From assembly GCF_048771995.1 (NCBI RefSeq), contig NC_133063.1, positions 64,868,014 to 64,932,013 of the forward strand: 64,000 nt of DNA. The letters are read 5' to 3'. This DNA is from Taeniopygia guttata. Its lineage: Eukaryota > Chordata > Aves > Passeriformes > Estrildidae. The notes beneath the pieces are model-generated. The model worked only from the letters and a program-made list of their open reading frames with translations, searched no databases and was not told the origin of the DNA. Below, piece after piece: positions 43,816 through 58,309 of this stretch. Position 1 is the first letter of the stretch. The number at the start of each line of letters is the position of its first letter. A program made the translations under genes and the position numbers.

Positions 43816-45017
43816 AAAAACAACTTTGTTTCATTTCGGGGGACAGATGGACTTGACCACCTTCAAGGACTTTCCTAACCTCTCTGATTCTATAAAATTC
43901 ATATCCACATGCACAACTAAGTCATCAGGAGTTCAGTTTCAGTTTCTCTTTAAAGGACCAGTCTCCCGCTCTGGGCTTCACCAATCTCCTTAGCTAAAGC
44001 AGAGCGGGAGTGAACAGGATCCTCTCACTTCTAACAGCTTTGGTATTTGCAGCAAAGAAGAATCAAGCTCACTCCTTTATCCAGCTCAGCAAAGGGCACT
44101 GCCGGGCAAGGTTCTGGTAGCAGGGGCTGGGGAGGATGGACAGGGGCTGAGGGAGGGGGAATTGCCAGGCTGGTTCTGGGAAGCTGACCAAAGCTTGCCC
44201 TCGTCTGATGGAGGCCGTGGCAGCTGGTGGGATTTGGAGCCTACAAAGTACCTGCATTGCAGTGGGACTTGTTACAGCTGCCCCCTCAGTTTGCTGCTGT
44301 GTGTGTAACACGCAGGCTGGGAAGGAAGCAAGATTGGCTCCTGCTTAACGTTAGGCAGGAAAGCACTAGAACCGGCTGGGTTTTGTCGTAGCTGGGACCT
44401 AAGCATTCAAACAAACACCAAGGCCCTTAGTGTGGAAAAGTAGTTCTGTTCGTGTTAGTGTTTTAGAGGAATGCCAGAGTTTTGAGATGAACATCTAGCT
44501 TCTTCAAGGCAGCTGGAAGATAGACATAGAAATCCTTCATTAATGTTCGCTGCAGAAATGCTGGTGGGTTGTCCCTGTGTCTGTGTGTGACCCCATGAGT
44601 TCCCCAGAGACACATCCTGTTTCTCTGAGTTTCAAGGAAGGAGTGTTGAGCTAGGAGAGCAGCTCGGTAGCCCAAAGGAGAGAAAACGTCCAGTGACATT
44701 CTTGGGCAGCAGGCAATTGAGAAAGCAGGCAGGATGAATGCCTCCACTTGGAGAGAAAGCTTTGGAGTTGGTTCTCCACTGAGCTGGTTCAGAGAAGTTC
44801 TTCTCTTCTCTGAACCGGCAGCCTCTTGCTCCTCCCAGAGCCGGAGGAGAGCCTTCTGGTTCAGAGGCAGCAGGACTCCTTCTGGTTCTCCAGTGCAGGC
44901 AGCGTGGTACGGGCCCTTGGACAGAGCCAGGCTCCTGCGCATGTCCAGCTGGAGGCACCTGACAGAGAAGCAGGGAGAAGACCCAGAGCTGTCCCTGCTC
45001 TGCTTTTCCCCGCCCAG

Positions 45018-48000
45018 AGGACTGATGAGAAATGCCCCAGTGGGAAGGTCCTCAGAGCAAACTTGCACCAGAAGAAGTAAGAGAGGCAAAGGTGGCCCAT
45101 CCCCCTTTCTGTCCCCTGGGTCCCCTGGGGTTCTGCATGGAATGTTGGGCTGTGCCCGTAGCAACTGTCGTTGTCTCCTGCTCCTGTGGCCGTTGGTGGA
45201 ACACTGGTGGAGCAGTGGTGGAGCAGCAGCTGCAGGATCTGCTCCGGGGCTGTCCCTGACCAGCCCCCTTCTGGCCTCAGCACCAGATCTGGCCTCTGCA
45301 TAGACATCCTCATCTCCTTGTCTGCTGCCAGGCATCCCCACAGCACTTTGGGAATGTCCAAGGTAAGAAAATCCCCGTTTGCCTTCAAAGCACTAACAGA
45401 ATGGCAGCACGATCCAGTTGGCTGTCCCACCAACCACGACAGACATGCTCTGTGCTCACTTTCCCCAGACAAGGTTACACACGAAAGCGGGGCCCAGCTT
45501 CTGTAGGAATAATGCTGCCTCCAGTGAAAATACAGACCTTCCCATAGAGGACGTAGAGAGCTGTCACCATGCACTTGCAGATTCTCATCCACTGATGGCC
45601 TGAGGAAAAGTCATTGGTGCCCATTAAAGTCCTAAACCTATGTTGTGGTCACCCCAGAATATTACTGAGGAAGTCAGGGGTTCAGTGTCAACAAATCCTG
45701 TTACTCTGCTCACAGATCCTCCAAAGCTTTAAAAGCCAGACTGATGGAAACTCCCCCCTGAGATCCCTCCCATTCAGGGCATGGAAGCAGTTCACTGGGC
45801 TTGCCCTCCAGTACTGGCTTTCACCTACAAAAATGATCTGCTTTCAGCGAGTCTTATATACTTACATACTTCCATCATATACAGAAACAGTATCATTTAA
45901 TATGTTTATATTTTTTTTCCCTGCTTCCATTGGATCTCTTTTCCATGGAGATATTGCTATAGATTTGTCCATGTTTTCCAATGCCAGTAGGACTGGTTCT
46001 GCCCCGCGGTCAGAGGCAGCCATGGAATGCCATCTGGAGAGGTCCTTCTCAAGAACACAATGACAGTATCACAGAGTTTTCTGGGTTGGAAGGGACTCAC
46101 AAAGGTCATTGAGCCCGGCTCCTGGGCCTGCCCAGGACGGCCTCGAGAATCACATCCTGTGCCCAAGAGCAGCATCCAAACTCTTTTTGAGCTCTCTCAG
46201 CCTTGGTGCTGTGACCCCTTCCCTGGGGAGGCTGTCCCAGTGGCCAACCATCCTCTGGCTGAGGAACCTTTTCCTTATTTCCACTGGCACATCTTCCATG
46301 CCATTCTCCTGGGTCCTCTCACTGGCGCCAAGACGGAAGGGAGTAGTGCGTCGCCTTCTCCTTCTCCTCTCGGGGAATCTGCAGACCGCTGGAGGGTCCT
46401 GCCTCGGAAATTCCAAGTGCGAAAGGCAGCAATTCCACCAAACTGAGGGGAGATGGGACAGAGGAGCTTGTGGTTTGCAATGATGAGGGGGAGAAGGAAG
46501 GCTAGCGACACATCTTGGCAGAGTGGCTTTTATCTGGAGCATTGTTTTGCTCTCTTTCAGATGGAAAGGAGAGGCACAAGGAAAAGGAAAGCAAGAGCCA
46601 ACATTGAGCCGTGAGTTTTGGCACAGGGGTTAAAGGACAGCAAACTTGAGGAATGGCGAGGAGCAGAACTGCTATTTCAGAGTCAGGCTGGGATTGGTTG
46701 AAGCCTGTGGTTCCACGGCAGGTGTCTCTTGGCCATTTGCCTTTCTTATGACCACCTCCTTCTTCCTTTAGGCACATCAATGTTGGCAGTGACTTTCAGG
46801 CTGAGCTCCCTGAGCTGCAGACCAGACCGCCAAGTGAAGATGAAGAGCCTGCAACCCTGGTCTGGAAGCCCTGGGGGGAAGATGACTCTGACATGCAAAA
46901 ACCAGACAGAGGTAGCTGTCAAGCTCTTTTTCCACCCCTGAGATACTTGGGTGTGTGCAGGCTCTGCTTCTCTCCTTGTCTCGCCCATCTTCCCACGTGG
47001 GAGTCTAAGAGGCAAGGAGGATGCTTTTGCAGCAGAGCAGGAAAAAGAACAGCCTTCCTGCTCCCCAAATTGGTCAGAGGCATTAGCCACTGGAAGAGGG
47101 GAGATTGGCCCCCACTTCTTATGACAGAAGCTGCTGTGAAGGGAGAGCCAGCACGTCTGGGGCCCCCGGTTCAGCTGCCCCTTTCTTTGCTCTCCTTTTC
47201 ATGCTCTCCAGCCTGCACTTTCACGCTATTGTGCTTTCCTTCTGCCTTGTATGGCAACCGTTCCCTTTCCTCAGCTCAAGCCTGACTTGCGGTGGGTTTT
47301 TGTTGTGCTTGCAGTGAGAGAACTGTTGGACATGGCCAGCTCCCGTGGCCTTCCCAGGGCAGCAGCTAAGCTGGAGCTCGCCCTGCACTGCCTGCACCAG
47401 GCACGCGGCAGCGTTCCGGTAAGAAGCGGCTGTTTGGCTGCAGAGAAGAGTGGACAGGGAATTAAAATGGCCCGGGCACTGGGAGAGCCTTTCCTGGCTG
47501 CTCTTTGAAGAAGGGAGTTGACAAGAGGCAGAGCACTTTTGCTGCCTGCCGTGTCTCCTCCAGCTGCATCAGGGGTGATTCCAAATGGCTCGAGCAGGGA
47601 GAATGTCTCTCCTGGAGGCACCGGCGCAGGGTCCCGCAGCCTGCTCCCTTGTAAATCTCCTGCAGATCTGTGTTCTCTAAGACATTTTGAGGTGTATAGA
47701 GGGGAAATTCCAAGAAGCCTCCATGAGCTGGGGCAATTCTGGGCACAGGAGGAGCATAAACCAAAATTGGGTTGGTCAGCAAAATGCCACTCCTGGGGAC
47801 CGGGATCAAAGGCATGGGCAGCAAAAATGAGGGACTAGGAGCAAGCCACAATGTTGGACCCCTATGAGATGCCAGAAACTCTGAAGAGGCAAAGTAGCTG
47901 AAAGGCAGCATTTCTATTTTTCTGGCTCTTTTTTTGTTGTGGGGCAGCTAAAGTCTTTTTCCCTTTGATCTTGCAGGAGGCTCTGGAGATGCTGCTCTCG

Positions 48001-50673
48001 GGGGGGCCTCCAACACCTCAAGGCCATCCCTTGGCTGATTATCACTACGCAGGTAAGCAAAGCAGAACTTGTTCCTTCACTGACAGATGCTGCCATGCCC
48101 TGAATTGCCCTGTCAAGCATTTCTGCTCAAACAAGTAACACCAGCACATGGTCTCATCTTCTCTGGGGGCAGGGAAAGCACCAGCATCTACTCCTTCAGC
48201 TTGTTGTCCATGACTTTTTCCCTGGGCAATGCCTGCTCTTGTCTTCATTGCCTTCTGAGGGAGCAGACATGTACACACGAGACGGATGGATGGCGCCGCT
48301 TTTGTTTCGGCAGCCAATGGGATCTACTTCAAGCGGAGAGAGGGATCAATTTACCTGCTGCTTTTTATTGCCAGGCTCGGACAGATGGACACCTGAAGAG
48401 CAGGAGTCCTTCCAAAAGGCTTTCCACACCTATGGCAAGGATTTTCATCTCATCCAGAAGCAGGTAAAGCCATAGGACATTCTTTCTACTTGAGAAGATC
48501 ATCAAAAGGAGATGTTGCTTCTTTCTGGTACCAAGTACCGGAACTCAGTCTCTCTCTTCTCAAGCACCAAAAATGTTAAAGTAGTAATGAAATGGGAAAA
48601 GGAATGCCTACATGAAAATGATGATCCTGCCTCTCCTGCCCTTGTGTCCAAGCTCTTTTGGAAGATGAAGGCTTATTCTCTCAGAGTTGTCTCATAGGTG
48701 TGCTGGTGCTTCCACAACACACCGTGCTGGGATAACTGGAGTGAAATGGGGAAAGAACTGTGCTAGATGATTTGCTTTTGATCTGCACATTACATCTGTT
48801 ACCATGTAGCATAACACAGGGTTTATTACATTGTATAATGCCTCTCTTACTCCACATTGATCTCATTTTACACCCTACTCAATTTACTCCAGGATTTTAC
48901 TTCCTAGGTTATACCATATCCTACTTTTTCTCCAATGCACCCTACAGGATTTTACAGTCCTTCTTTTTCTCTTCACAACAGATTCAGAGTAAGACCGTGG
49001 CACAGTGTGTGGAGTACTACTATTCCTGGAAAAAAGAGCGTAGGGTTGCCAGCGCTCTTGCTCAGGTGAGCGGGAAGGAGATGGAGACATGCCAGGAAGG
49101 TCAAGAAAGTGGGAGAAGGGGACAAAACCCGCTGGTGAGCCATGCGAGACGCTCCTTTGCCAGGATCACATTGTCCCATGCACTGGGGAAGGTGCAGCAG
49201 ATGCTGCCCCCGCGTTTCATTGTGCTGCTGCCCTGAAATCCCGGAGCATAACTTTGACCCAACAAAGCAGCACCATCACTAAAATGGGCTTTGACTCTCT
49301 CTAGATTTGACTCTCTCTCAAGGGCTGGCACCCTCGCTGATTCCAATCAGATCCTTAATTCCCCACTGCTTGCTAACATCAGTCATCTGGGCTGCATTCA
49401 TGGAGGTGCTGCAGATTTTCAGGGATCTTTTATAGCACCCCAGCATACTCCCCAAGGAGGAGTTGCTGATGCTGTGGCTCCATTAAAACTTTCCTTACCG
49501 GCAAACAGCTATATGGTTCAGAGAAAGAGAGAGAGAAAGAGATTCTTTTGGGTAGTAGAAAATTGGTAACCATGTGCCTTCACTAATTTGACTGAATTTA
49601 TTTTGACCCATTCCCTAGACATTTGTGGAGGAAAACTAGAGATAAACAGATGTTAGGCAGAGAGGTATAAATAAGAAATGTCAATAGAACTAGAGATACC
49701 CATGTCTTTATGCCACCCCTTTGGGCTGTAGAAAAGAGGAATATTTTCCTGCAAGCGCTGACTTGGCAGCCCGCTGCCAAATCCAGCCATTTTCTCAGCT
49801 CTTCAGGGTTTGGAGGAATTTGCTTAGGCCGATAGAGTTTTCTGCTGGACGCTCTGATTGACAGCTCTCTGAGAGGCAGGAAACATTGATAAGGACTCTT
49901 TGATTTGCAGACTGTGGACAAAGCAAAGAGGAGCAAAAGCCCTCCCAGAAAGGAGGACGGGGAGCCAGGGAAGAGAAGCCGCAAGAGGGCTCGCAGCGCC
50001 GAGTGTCCCTGCTGCCAGCCGCAGCAGCCACCCCATTCGGCCAGAGGCCCCTTTCCCTGCGGGCAGTGCAAACGGTACGCAAGTTCCTCCTCTTCCTGCT
50101 CCAAGCTGCGCCTTTGGACTAAAAGAGCCTGACCGCTTTCAAAGGCACCACTGGGGAAGCTAAGGGCACTTGGAGGATCACCCCTCGCAGCCGTGCTCAA
50201 ACCCACTTTAAACCCAAACAGCTTAGTTAAAACCCAGCATTCAGAATGAAACCCTGCCCTGCCCCAACAAGACACAATTCCTACAAGTGGGAGTCGATGC
50301 ATCAAAGCTTGGATTGATGGGGCTGATCCAATTAAAACTAGGATGAAGGCAAAGGAGGGAGAAATTTGAAGGAACTCTAGACAAGAAAGATCAGACTCAT
50401 GGTGCTGATCCATTTGCAAATGTGTCACAGCCTGGAAAGACAGAAATGCATAGAAAAACGGAGACCTCGGCGCTCGTTTAATGGGGTGTCTTAAATTAAC
50501 AATGCATGGTTTTTCTCCTCTCTTCCAGGGTGTTTGAAACCATAAAGGAAAGGAACAACCACAGGAGAAGGCATCGCCCACGGAAGGAAGCAGAGCCTCT
50601 CCCCAAGAAGAAAAGAGCAAATGAGGCCTGCAGCTGTCCAGGGCTAGCAAGAGTTAGCGGTCAAGAGGACTAG
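45018..50673 (+). CDS. ELM2-SANT-C2H2 gene, copy 6
   Basis: Exons a 45018-45076, b 45332-45362, c 46561-46610 (ATG type), d 46772-46911, e 47315-47418, f 47977-48052, g 48375-48463, h 48982-49065, i 49911-50074, j 50529-50673. Product as copy 4. The g-h intron carries the longer CTACTTTTTCTCC form, as in copies 1-2 and 7-8. Confidence 0.8.
46057..46387 (-). mobile_element. CR1 fragment, unit 6
   Basis: Same insertion; carries GCGTCGCCTTCTCC, shared with units 7-8. Confidence 0.8.
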
Positions 50674-50880
50674 ATAGCAATAAGATTGTTTGTTAAGTTT
50701 CTAGGGTTGTTTATTCTTCTACTTAGTTTACTAGATAGGAATCTCTCCATTTATTAGTTAAGATGCATTAGTATTATTAACGATGTATTAGTATTATTAG
50801 ATTTACCAGTAAGTGCAAGAGGTTTGGTGTTCGCTATCTTTTGCCCTTTTGTCTTTGTTGAGACACAATCTGTCTTTATC

Positions 50881-50886
50881 ATTAAA
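50881..50886 (+). promoter_or_regulatory. Poly(A) signal, gene copy 6
   Basis: ATTAAA, 207 nt after the stop at 50673. Confidence 0.6.
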
Positions 50887-51198
50887 CCAAAGTTTGCTCC
50901 ATGACCTCTTTTTGTCTGCATGAAATCACTCAAGCAATGTTCGTTCCATTTGCTCGGTGTTGCAAACAGGGCATTTTCCCTGAGAGAAGAATCTGGGCAC
51001 TTGGATGTCCCCCACAGGCCCAGCCCCTTGCTCAGCTGGCGGACTTACAAAGATCTGTCTCCGTTACTGCCACTGAAAGAAGGGTGGGGTTTCATCCTTT
51101 GATTCCTAAAAATCTCGGCTGCGAGTGCAAAGGGAGGCTTTGCTTAACGCAGTGGATTGGACCTAAAGGAGTGGTCCTGTCTCACTCTACTTGGAGGG

Positions 51199-51238
51199 AT
51201 AAAAGCAGCGGGTTTAGTCCTTTCTGTTGCCCAGCAAC
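51199..51238 (+). promoter_or_regulatory. Candidate promoter, gene copy 7
   Basis: ATAAAAG at 51199-51205 and X-box-like palindrome at 51226-51238. Confidence 0.4.
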
Positions 51239-52440
51239 AAAAACAACTTTGTTTCATTTCGGGGGACAGATGGACTTGACCACCTTCAAGGACTTTCCTA
51301 ACCTCTCTGATTCTATAACATTCATATCCACATGCACAACTAAGTCATCAGGAGTTCAGTTTCAGTTTCTCTTTAAAGGACCAGTCTCCCGCTCTGGGCT
51401 TCACCAATCTCCTTAGCTAAAGCAGAGCGGGAGTGAACAGGATCCTCTCACTTCTAACAGCTTTGGTATTTGCAGCAAAGAAGAATCAAGCTCACTCCTT
51501 TATCCAGCTCAGCAAAGGGCACTGCCGGGCAAGGTTCTGGTAGCAGGGGCTGGGGAGGATGGACAGGGGCTGAGGGAGGGGAAATTGCCAGGCTGGTTCT
51601 GGGAAGCTGACCAAAGCTTGCCCTCGTCTGATGAAGGCCGTGGCAGCTGGTGGGATTTGGAGCCTACAAAGTACCTGCATTGCAGTGGGCCTTGTTACAG
51701 CTGCCCCCTCAGTTTGCTGCTGTGTGTGTAACACGCAGGCTGGGAAGGAAGCAAGATTGGCTCCTGCTTAACGTTAGGCAGGAAAGCACTAGAACCGGCT
51801 GGGTTTTGTCGTAGCTGGGACCTAAGCATTCAAACAAACACCAAGGCCCTTAGTGTGGAAAAGTAGTTCTGTTCGTGTTAGTGTTTTAGAGGAATGCCAG
51901 AGTTTTGAGATGAACATCTAGCTTCTTCAAGGCAGCTGGAAGATAGACATAGAAATCCTTCATTAATGTTCGCTGCAGAAATGCTGGTGGGTTGTCCCTG
52001 TGTCTGTGTGTGTCCCCATGAGTTCCCCAGAGACACATCCTGTTTCTCTGAGTTTCAAGGAAGGAGTGTTGAGCTAGGAGAGCAGCTCGGTAGCCCAAAG
52101 GAGAGAAAACGTCCAGTGACATTCTTGGGCAGCAGGCAATTGAGAAAGCAGGCAGGATGAATGCCTCCACTTGGAGAGAAAGCTTTGGAGTTGGTTCTCC
52201 ACTGAGCTGGTTCAGAGAAGTTCTTCTCTTCTCTGAACCGGCAGCCTCTTGCTCCTCCCAGAGCCGGAGGAGAGCCTTCTGGTTCAGAGGCAGCAGGACT
52301 CCTTCTGGTTCTCCAGTGCAGGCAGCGTGGTACGGGCCCTTGGACAGAGCCAGGCTCCTGCGCATGTCCAGCTGGAGGCACCTGACAGAGAAGCAGGGAG
52401 AAGACCCAGAGCTGTCCCTGCTCTGCTTTTCCCCGCCCAG

Positions 52441-55400
52441 AGGACTGATGAGAAATGCCCCAGTGGGAAGGTCCTCAGAGCAAACTTGCACCAGAAGAAG
52501 TAAGAGAGGCAAAGGTGGCCCATCCCCCTTTCTGTCCCCTGGGTCCCCTGGGGTTCTGCATGGAATGTTGGGCTGTGCCCGTAGCAACTGTCGTTGTCTC
52601 CTGCTCCTGTGGCCGTTGGTGGAACACTGGTGGAGCAGTGGTGGAGCAGCAGCTGCAGGATCTGCTCCGGGGCTGTCCCTGACCAGCCCCCTTCTGGCCT
52701 CAGCACCAGATCTGGCCTCTGCATAGACATCCTCATCTCCTTGTCTGCTGCCAGGCATCCCCACAGCACTTTGGGAATGTCCAAGGTAAGAAAATCCCCG
52801 TTTGCCTTCAAAGCACTAACAGAATGGCAGCACGATCCAGTTGGCTGTCCCACCAACCACGACAGACATGCTCTGTGCTCACTTTCCCCAGACAAGGTTA
52901 CACACGAAAGCGGGGCCCAGCTTCTGTAGGAATAATGCTGCCTCCAGTGAAAATACAGACCTTCCCATAGAGGACGTAGAGAGCTGTCACCGTGCACTTG
53001 CAGATTCTCATCCACTGATGGCCTGAGGAAAAGTCATTGGTGCCCATTAAAGTCCTAAACCTATGTTGTGGTCACCCCAGAATATTACTGAGGAAGTCAG
53101 GGGTTCAGTGTCAACAAATCCTGTTACTCTGCTCACAGATCCTCCAAAGCTTTAAAAGCCAGACTGATGGAAACTCCCCCCTGAGATCCCTCCCATTCAG
53201 GGCATGGAAGCAGTTCACTGGGCTTGCCCTCCAGTACTGGCTTTCACCTACAAAAATGATCTGCTTTCAGCGAGTCTTATATACTTACATACTTCCATCA
53301 TATACAGAAACAGTATCATTTAATATGTTTATATTTTTTTTCCCTGCTTCCATTGGATCTCTTTTCCATGGAGATATTGCTATAGATTTGTCCATGTTTT
53401 CCAATGCCAGTAGGACTGGTTCTGCCCCGCGGTCAGAGGCAGCCATGGAATGCCATCTGGAGAGGTCCTTCTCAAGAACACAATGACAGTATCACAGAGT
53501 TTTCTGGGTTGGAAGGGACTCACAAAGGTCATTGAGCCCGGCTCCTGGGCCTGCCCAGGACGGCCTCGAGAATCACATCCTGTGCCCAAGAGCAGCATCC
53601 AAACTCTTTTTGAGCTCTCTCAGCCTTGGTGCTGTGACCCCTTCCCTGGGGAGGCTGTCCCAGTGGCCAACCATCCTCTGGCTGAGGAACCTTTTCCTTA
53701 TTTCCACTGGCACATCTTCCATGCCATTCTCCTGGGTCCTCTCACTGGCGCCAAGACGGAAGGGAGTAGTGCGTCGCCTTCTCCTTCTCCTCTCGGGGAA
53801 TCTGCAGACCGCTGGAGGGTCCTGCCTCGGAAATTCCAAGTGCAAAAGGCAGCAATTCCACCAAACTGAGGGGAGATGGGACAGAGGAGCTTGTGGTTTG
53901 CAATGATGAGGGGGAGAAGGAAGGCTAGCGACACATCTTGGCAGAGTGGCTTTTATCTGGAGCATTGTTTTGCTCTCTTTCAGATGGAAAGGAGAGGCAC
54001 AAGGAAAAGGAAAGCAAGAGCCAACATTGAGCCGTGAGTTTTGGCACAGGGGTTAAAGGACAGCAAACTTGAGGAATGGCGAGGAGCAGAACTGCTATTT
54101 CAGAGTCAGGCTGGGATTGGTTGAAGCCTGTGGTTCCACGGCAGGTGTCTCTTGGCCATTTGCCTTTCTTATGACCACCTCCTTCTTCCTTTAGGCACAT
54201 CAATGTTGGCAGTGACTTTCAGGCTGAGCTCCCTGAGCTGCAGACCAGACCGCCAAGTGAAGATGAAGAGCCTGCAACCCTGGTCTGGAAGCCCTGGGGG
54301 GAAGATGACTCTGACATGCAAAAACCAGACAGAGGTAGCTGTCAAGCTCTTTTTCCACCCCTGAGATACTTGGGGGTGTGCAGGCTCTGCTTCTCTCCTT
54401 GTCTCGCCCATCTTCCCACGTGGGAGTGTAAGAGGCAAGGAGGATGCTTTTGCAGCAGAGCAGGAAAAAGAACAGCCTTCCTGCTCCCCAAATTGGTCAG
54501 AGGCATTAGCCACTGGAAGAGGGGAGATTGGCCCCCACTTCTTATGACAGAAGCTGCTGTGAAGGGAGAGCCAGCACGTCTGGGGCCCCCGGTTCAGCTG
54601 CCCCTTTCTTTGCTCTCCTTTTCATGCTCTCCAGCCTGCACTTTCACGCTATTGTGCTTTCCTTCTGCCTTGTATGGCAACCGTTCCCTTTCCTCAGCTC
54701 AAGCCTGACTTGCGGTGGGTTTTTGTTGTGCTTGCAGTGAGAGAACTGTTGGACATGGCCAGCTCCCGTGGCCTTCCCAGGGCAGCAGCTAAGCTGGAGC
54801 TCGCCCTGCACTGCCTGCACCAGGCACGCGGCAGCGTTCCGGTAAGAAGCGGCTGTTTGGCTGCAGAGAAGAGTGGACAGGGAATTAAAATGGCCCGGGC
54901 ACTGGGAGAGCCTTTCCTGGCTGCTCTTTGAAGAAGGGAGTTGACAAGAGGCAGAGCACTTTTGCTGCCTGCCGTGTCTCCTCCAGCTGCATCAGGGGTG
55001 ATTCCAAATGGCTCGAGCAGGGAGAATGTCTCTCCTGGAGGCACCGGCGCAGGGTCCCGCAGCCTGCTCCCTTGTAAATCTCCTGCAGATCTGTGTTCTC
55101 TAAGACATTTTGAGGTGTATAGAGGGGAAATTCCAAGAAGCCTCCATGAGCTGGGGCAATTCTGGGCACAGGAGGAGCATAAACCAAAATTGGGTTGGTC
55201 AGCAAAATGCCACTCCTGGGGACCGGGATCAAAGGCATGGGCAGCAAAAATGAGGGACTAGGAGCAAGCCACAATGTTGGACCCCTATGAGATGCCAGAA
55301 ACTCTGAAGAGGCAAAGTAGCTGAAAGGCAGCATTTCTATTTTTCTGGCTCTTTTTTTGTTGTGGGGCAGCTAAAGTCTTTTTCCCTTTGATCTTGCAGG

Positions 55401-58096
55401 AGGCTCTGGAGATGCTGCTCTCGGGGGGGCCTCCAACACCTCAAGGCCATCCCTTGGCTGATTATCACTACGCAGGTAAGCAAAGCAGAACTTGTTCCTT
55501 CACTGACAGATGCTGCCATGCCCTGAATTGCCCTGTCAAGCATTTCTGCTCAAACAAGTAACACCAGCACATGGTCTCATCTTCTCTGGGGGCAGGGAAA
55601 GCACCAGCATCTACTCCTTCAGCTTGTTGTCCATGACTTTTTCCCTGGGCAATGCCTGCTCTTGTCTTCATTGCCTTCTGAGGGAGCGGACATGTACACA
55701 CGAGACGGATGGATGGCGCCGCTTTTGTTTCGGCAGCCAATGGGATCTACTTCAAGCGGAGAGAGGGATCAATTTACCTGCTGCTTTTTATTGCCAGGCT
55801 CGGACAGATGGACACCTGAAGAGCAGGAGTCCTTCCAAAAGGCTTTCCACACCTATGGCAAGGATTTTCATCTCATCCAGAAGCAGGTAAAGCCATAGGA
55901 CATTCTTTCTACTTGAGAAGATCATCAAAAGGAGATGTTGCTTCTTTCTGGTACCAAGTACCGGAACTCAGTCTCTCTCTTCTCAAGCACCAAAAATGTT
56001 AAAGTAGTAATGAAATGGGAAAAGGAATGCCTACATGAAAATGATGATCCTGCCTCTCCTGCCCTTGTGTCCAAGCTCTTTTGGAAGATGAAGGCTTATT
56101 CTCTCAGAGTTGTCTCATAGGTGTGCTGGTGCTTCCACAACACACCGTGCTGGGATAACTGGAGTGAAATGGGGAAAGAACTGTGCTAGATGATTTGCTT
56201 TTGATCTGCACATTACATCTGTTACCATGTAGCATAACACAGGGTTTATTACATTGTATAATGCCTCTCTTACTCCACATTGATCTCATTTTACACCCTA
56301 CTCAATTTACTCCAGGATTTTACTTCCTAGGTTATACCATATCCTACTTTTTCTCCAATGCACCCTACAGGATTTTACAGTCCTTCTTTTTCTCTTCACA
56401 ACAGATTCAGAGTAAGACCGTGGCACAGTGTGTGGAGTACTACTATTCCTGGAAAAAAGAGCGTAGGGTTGCCAGCGCTCTTGCTCAGGTGAGCGGGAAG
56501 GAGATGGAGACATGCCAGGAAGGTCAAGAAAGTGGGAGAAGGGGACAAAACCCGCTGGTGAGCCATGCGAGACGCTCCTTTGCCAGGATCACATTGTCCC
56601 ATGCACTGGGGAAGGTGCAGCAGATGCTGCCCCCGCGTTTCATTGTGCTGCTGCCCTGAAATCCCGGAGCATAACTTTGACCCAACAAAGCAGCACCATC
56701 ACTAAAATGGGCTTTGACTCTCTCTAGATTTGACTCTCTCTCAAGGGCTGGCACCCTCGCTGATTCCAATCAGATCCTTAATTCCCCACTGCTTGCTAAC
56801 ATCAGTCATCTGGGCTGCATTCATGGAGGTGCTGCAGATTTTCAGGGATCTTTTATAGCACCCCAGCATACTCCCCAAGGAGGAGTTGCTGATGCTGTGG
56901 CTCCATTAAAACTTTCCTTACCGGCAAACAGCTATATGGTTCAGAGAAAGAGAGAGAGAAAGAGATTCTTTTGGGTAGTAGAAAATTGGTAACCATGTGC
57001 CTTCACTAATTTGACTGAATTTATTTTGACCCATTCCCTAGACATTTGTGGAGGAAAACTAGAGATAAACAGATGTTAGGCAGAGAGGTATAAATAAGAA
57101 ATGTCAATAGAACTAGAGATACCCATGTCTTTATGCCACCCCTTTGGGCTGTAGAAAAGAGGAATATTTTCCTGCAAGCGCTGACTTGGCAGCCCGCTGC
57201 CAAATCCAGCCATTTTCTCAGCTCTTCAGGGTTTGGAGGAATTTGCTTAGGCCGATAGAGTTTTCTGCTGGACGCTCTGATTGACAGCTCTCTGAGAGGC
57301 AGGAAACATTGACAAGGACTCTTTGATTTGCAGACTGTGGACAAAGCAAAGAGGAGCAAAAGCCCTCCCAGAAAGGAGGACGGGGAGCCAGGGAAGAGAA
57401 GCCGCAAGAGGGCTCGCAGCGCCGAGTGTCCCTGCTGCCAGCCGCAGCAGCCACCCCATTCGGCCAGAGGCCCCTTTCCCTGCGGGCAGTGCAAACGGTA
57501 CGCAAGTTCCTCCTCTTCCTGCTCCAAGCTGCGCCTTTGGACTAAAAGAGCCTGACCGCTTTCAAAGGCACCACTGGGGAAGCTAAGGGCACTTGGAGGA
57601 TCACCCCTCGCAGCCGTGCTCAAACCCACTTTAAACCCAAACAGCTTAGTTAAAACCCAGCATTCAGAATGAAACCCTGCCCTGCCCCAACAAGACACAA
57701 TTCCTACAAGTGGGAGTCGATGCATCAAAGCTTGGATTGATGGGGCTGATCCAATTAAAACTAGGATGAAGGCAAAGGAGGGAGAAATTTGAAGGAACTC
57801 TAGACAAGAAAGATCAGACTCATGGTGCTGATCCATTTGCAAATGTGTCACAGCCTGGAAAGACAGAAATGCATAGAAAAACGGAGACCTCGGCGCTCGT
57901 TTAATGGGGTGTCTTAAATTAACAATGCATGGTTTTTCTCCTCTCTTCCAGGGTGTTTGAAACCATAAAGGAAAGGAACAACCACAGGAGAAGGCATCGC
58001 CCACGGAAGGAAGCAGAGCCTCTCCCCAAGAAGAAAAGAGCAAATGAGGCCTGCAGCTGTCCAGGGCTAGCAAGAGTTAGCGGTCAAGAGGACTAG
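52441..58096 (+). CDS. ELM2-SANT-C2H2 gene, copy 7
   Basis: Exons a 52441-52499, b 52755-52785, c 53984-54033 (ATG type), d 54195-54334, e 54738-54841, f 55400-55475, g 55798-55886, h 56405-56488, i 57334-57497, j 57952-58096. Product as copy 4. A private T-to-C change lies in the h-i intron (near 57312). Very similar to copy 8. Confidence 0.8.
53480..53810 (-). mobile_element. CR1 fragment, unit 7
   Basis: Same insertion, intron b-c of copy 7. Confidence 0.8.
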
Positions 58097-58303
58097 ATAG
58101 CAATAAGATTGTTTGTTAAGTTTCTAGGGTTGTTTATTCTTCTACTTAGTTTACTAGATAGGAATCTCTCCATTTATTAGTTAAGATGCATTAGTATTAT
58201 TAACGATGTATTAGTATTATTAGATTTACCAGTAAGTGCAAGAGGTTTGGTGTTCGCTATCTTTTGCCCTTTTGTCTTTGTTGAGACACAATCTGTCTTT
58301 ATC

Positions 58304-58309
58304 ATTAAA
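58304..58309 (+). promoter_or_regulatory. Poly(A) signal, gene copy 7
   Basis: ATTAAA, 207 nt after the stop at 58096. Confidence 0.6.

Larger units (their letters stand above)
38226..45647 (+). repeat. Tandem array unit 5
   Basis: 7422 bp. The short TATTTTCTCC variant in the g-h intron (near 41500) is shared with units 3-4. The TTTCTCTGAG variant near 44623 is shared with units 6-7. Confidence 0.95.
45648..53070 (+). repeat. Tandem array unit 6
   Basis: 7423 bp. Spacer variants after the gene (GGACCTAAAGG, ATAACATTC) revert to the unit 1-2 state, another mosaic breakpoint. Confidence 0.95.
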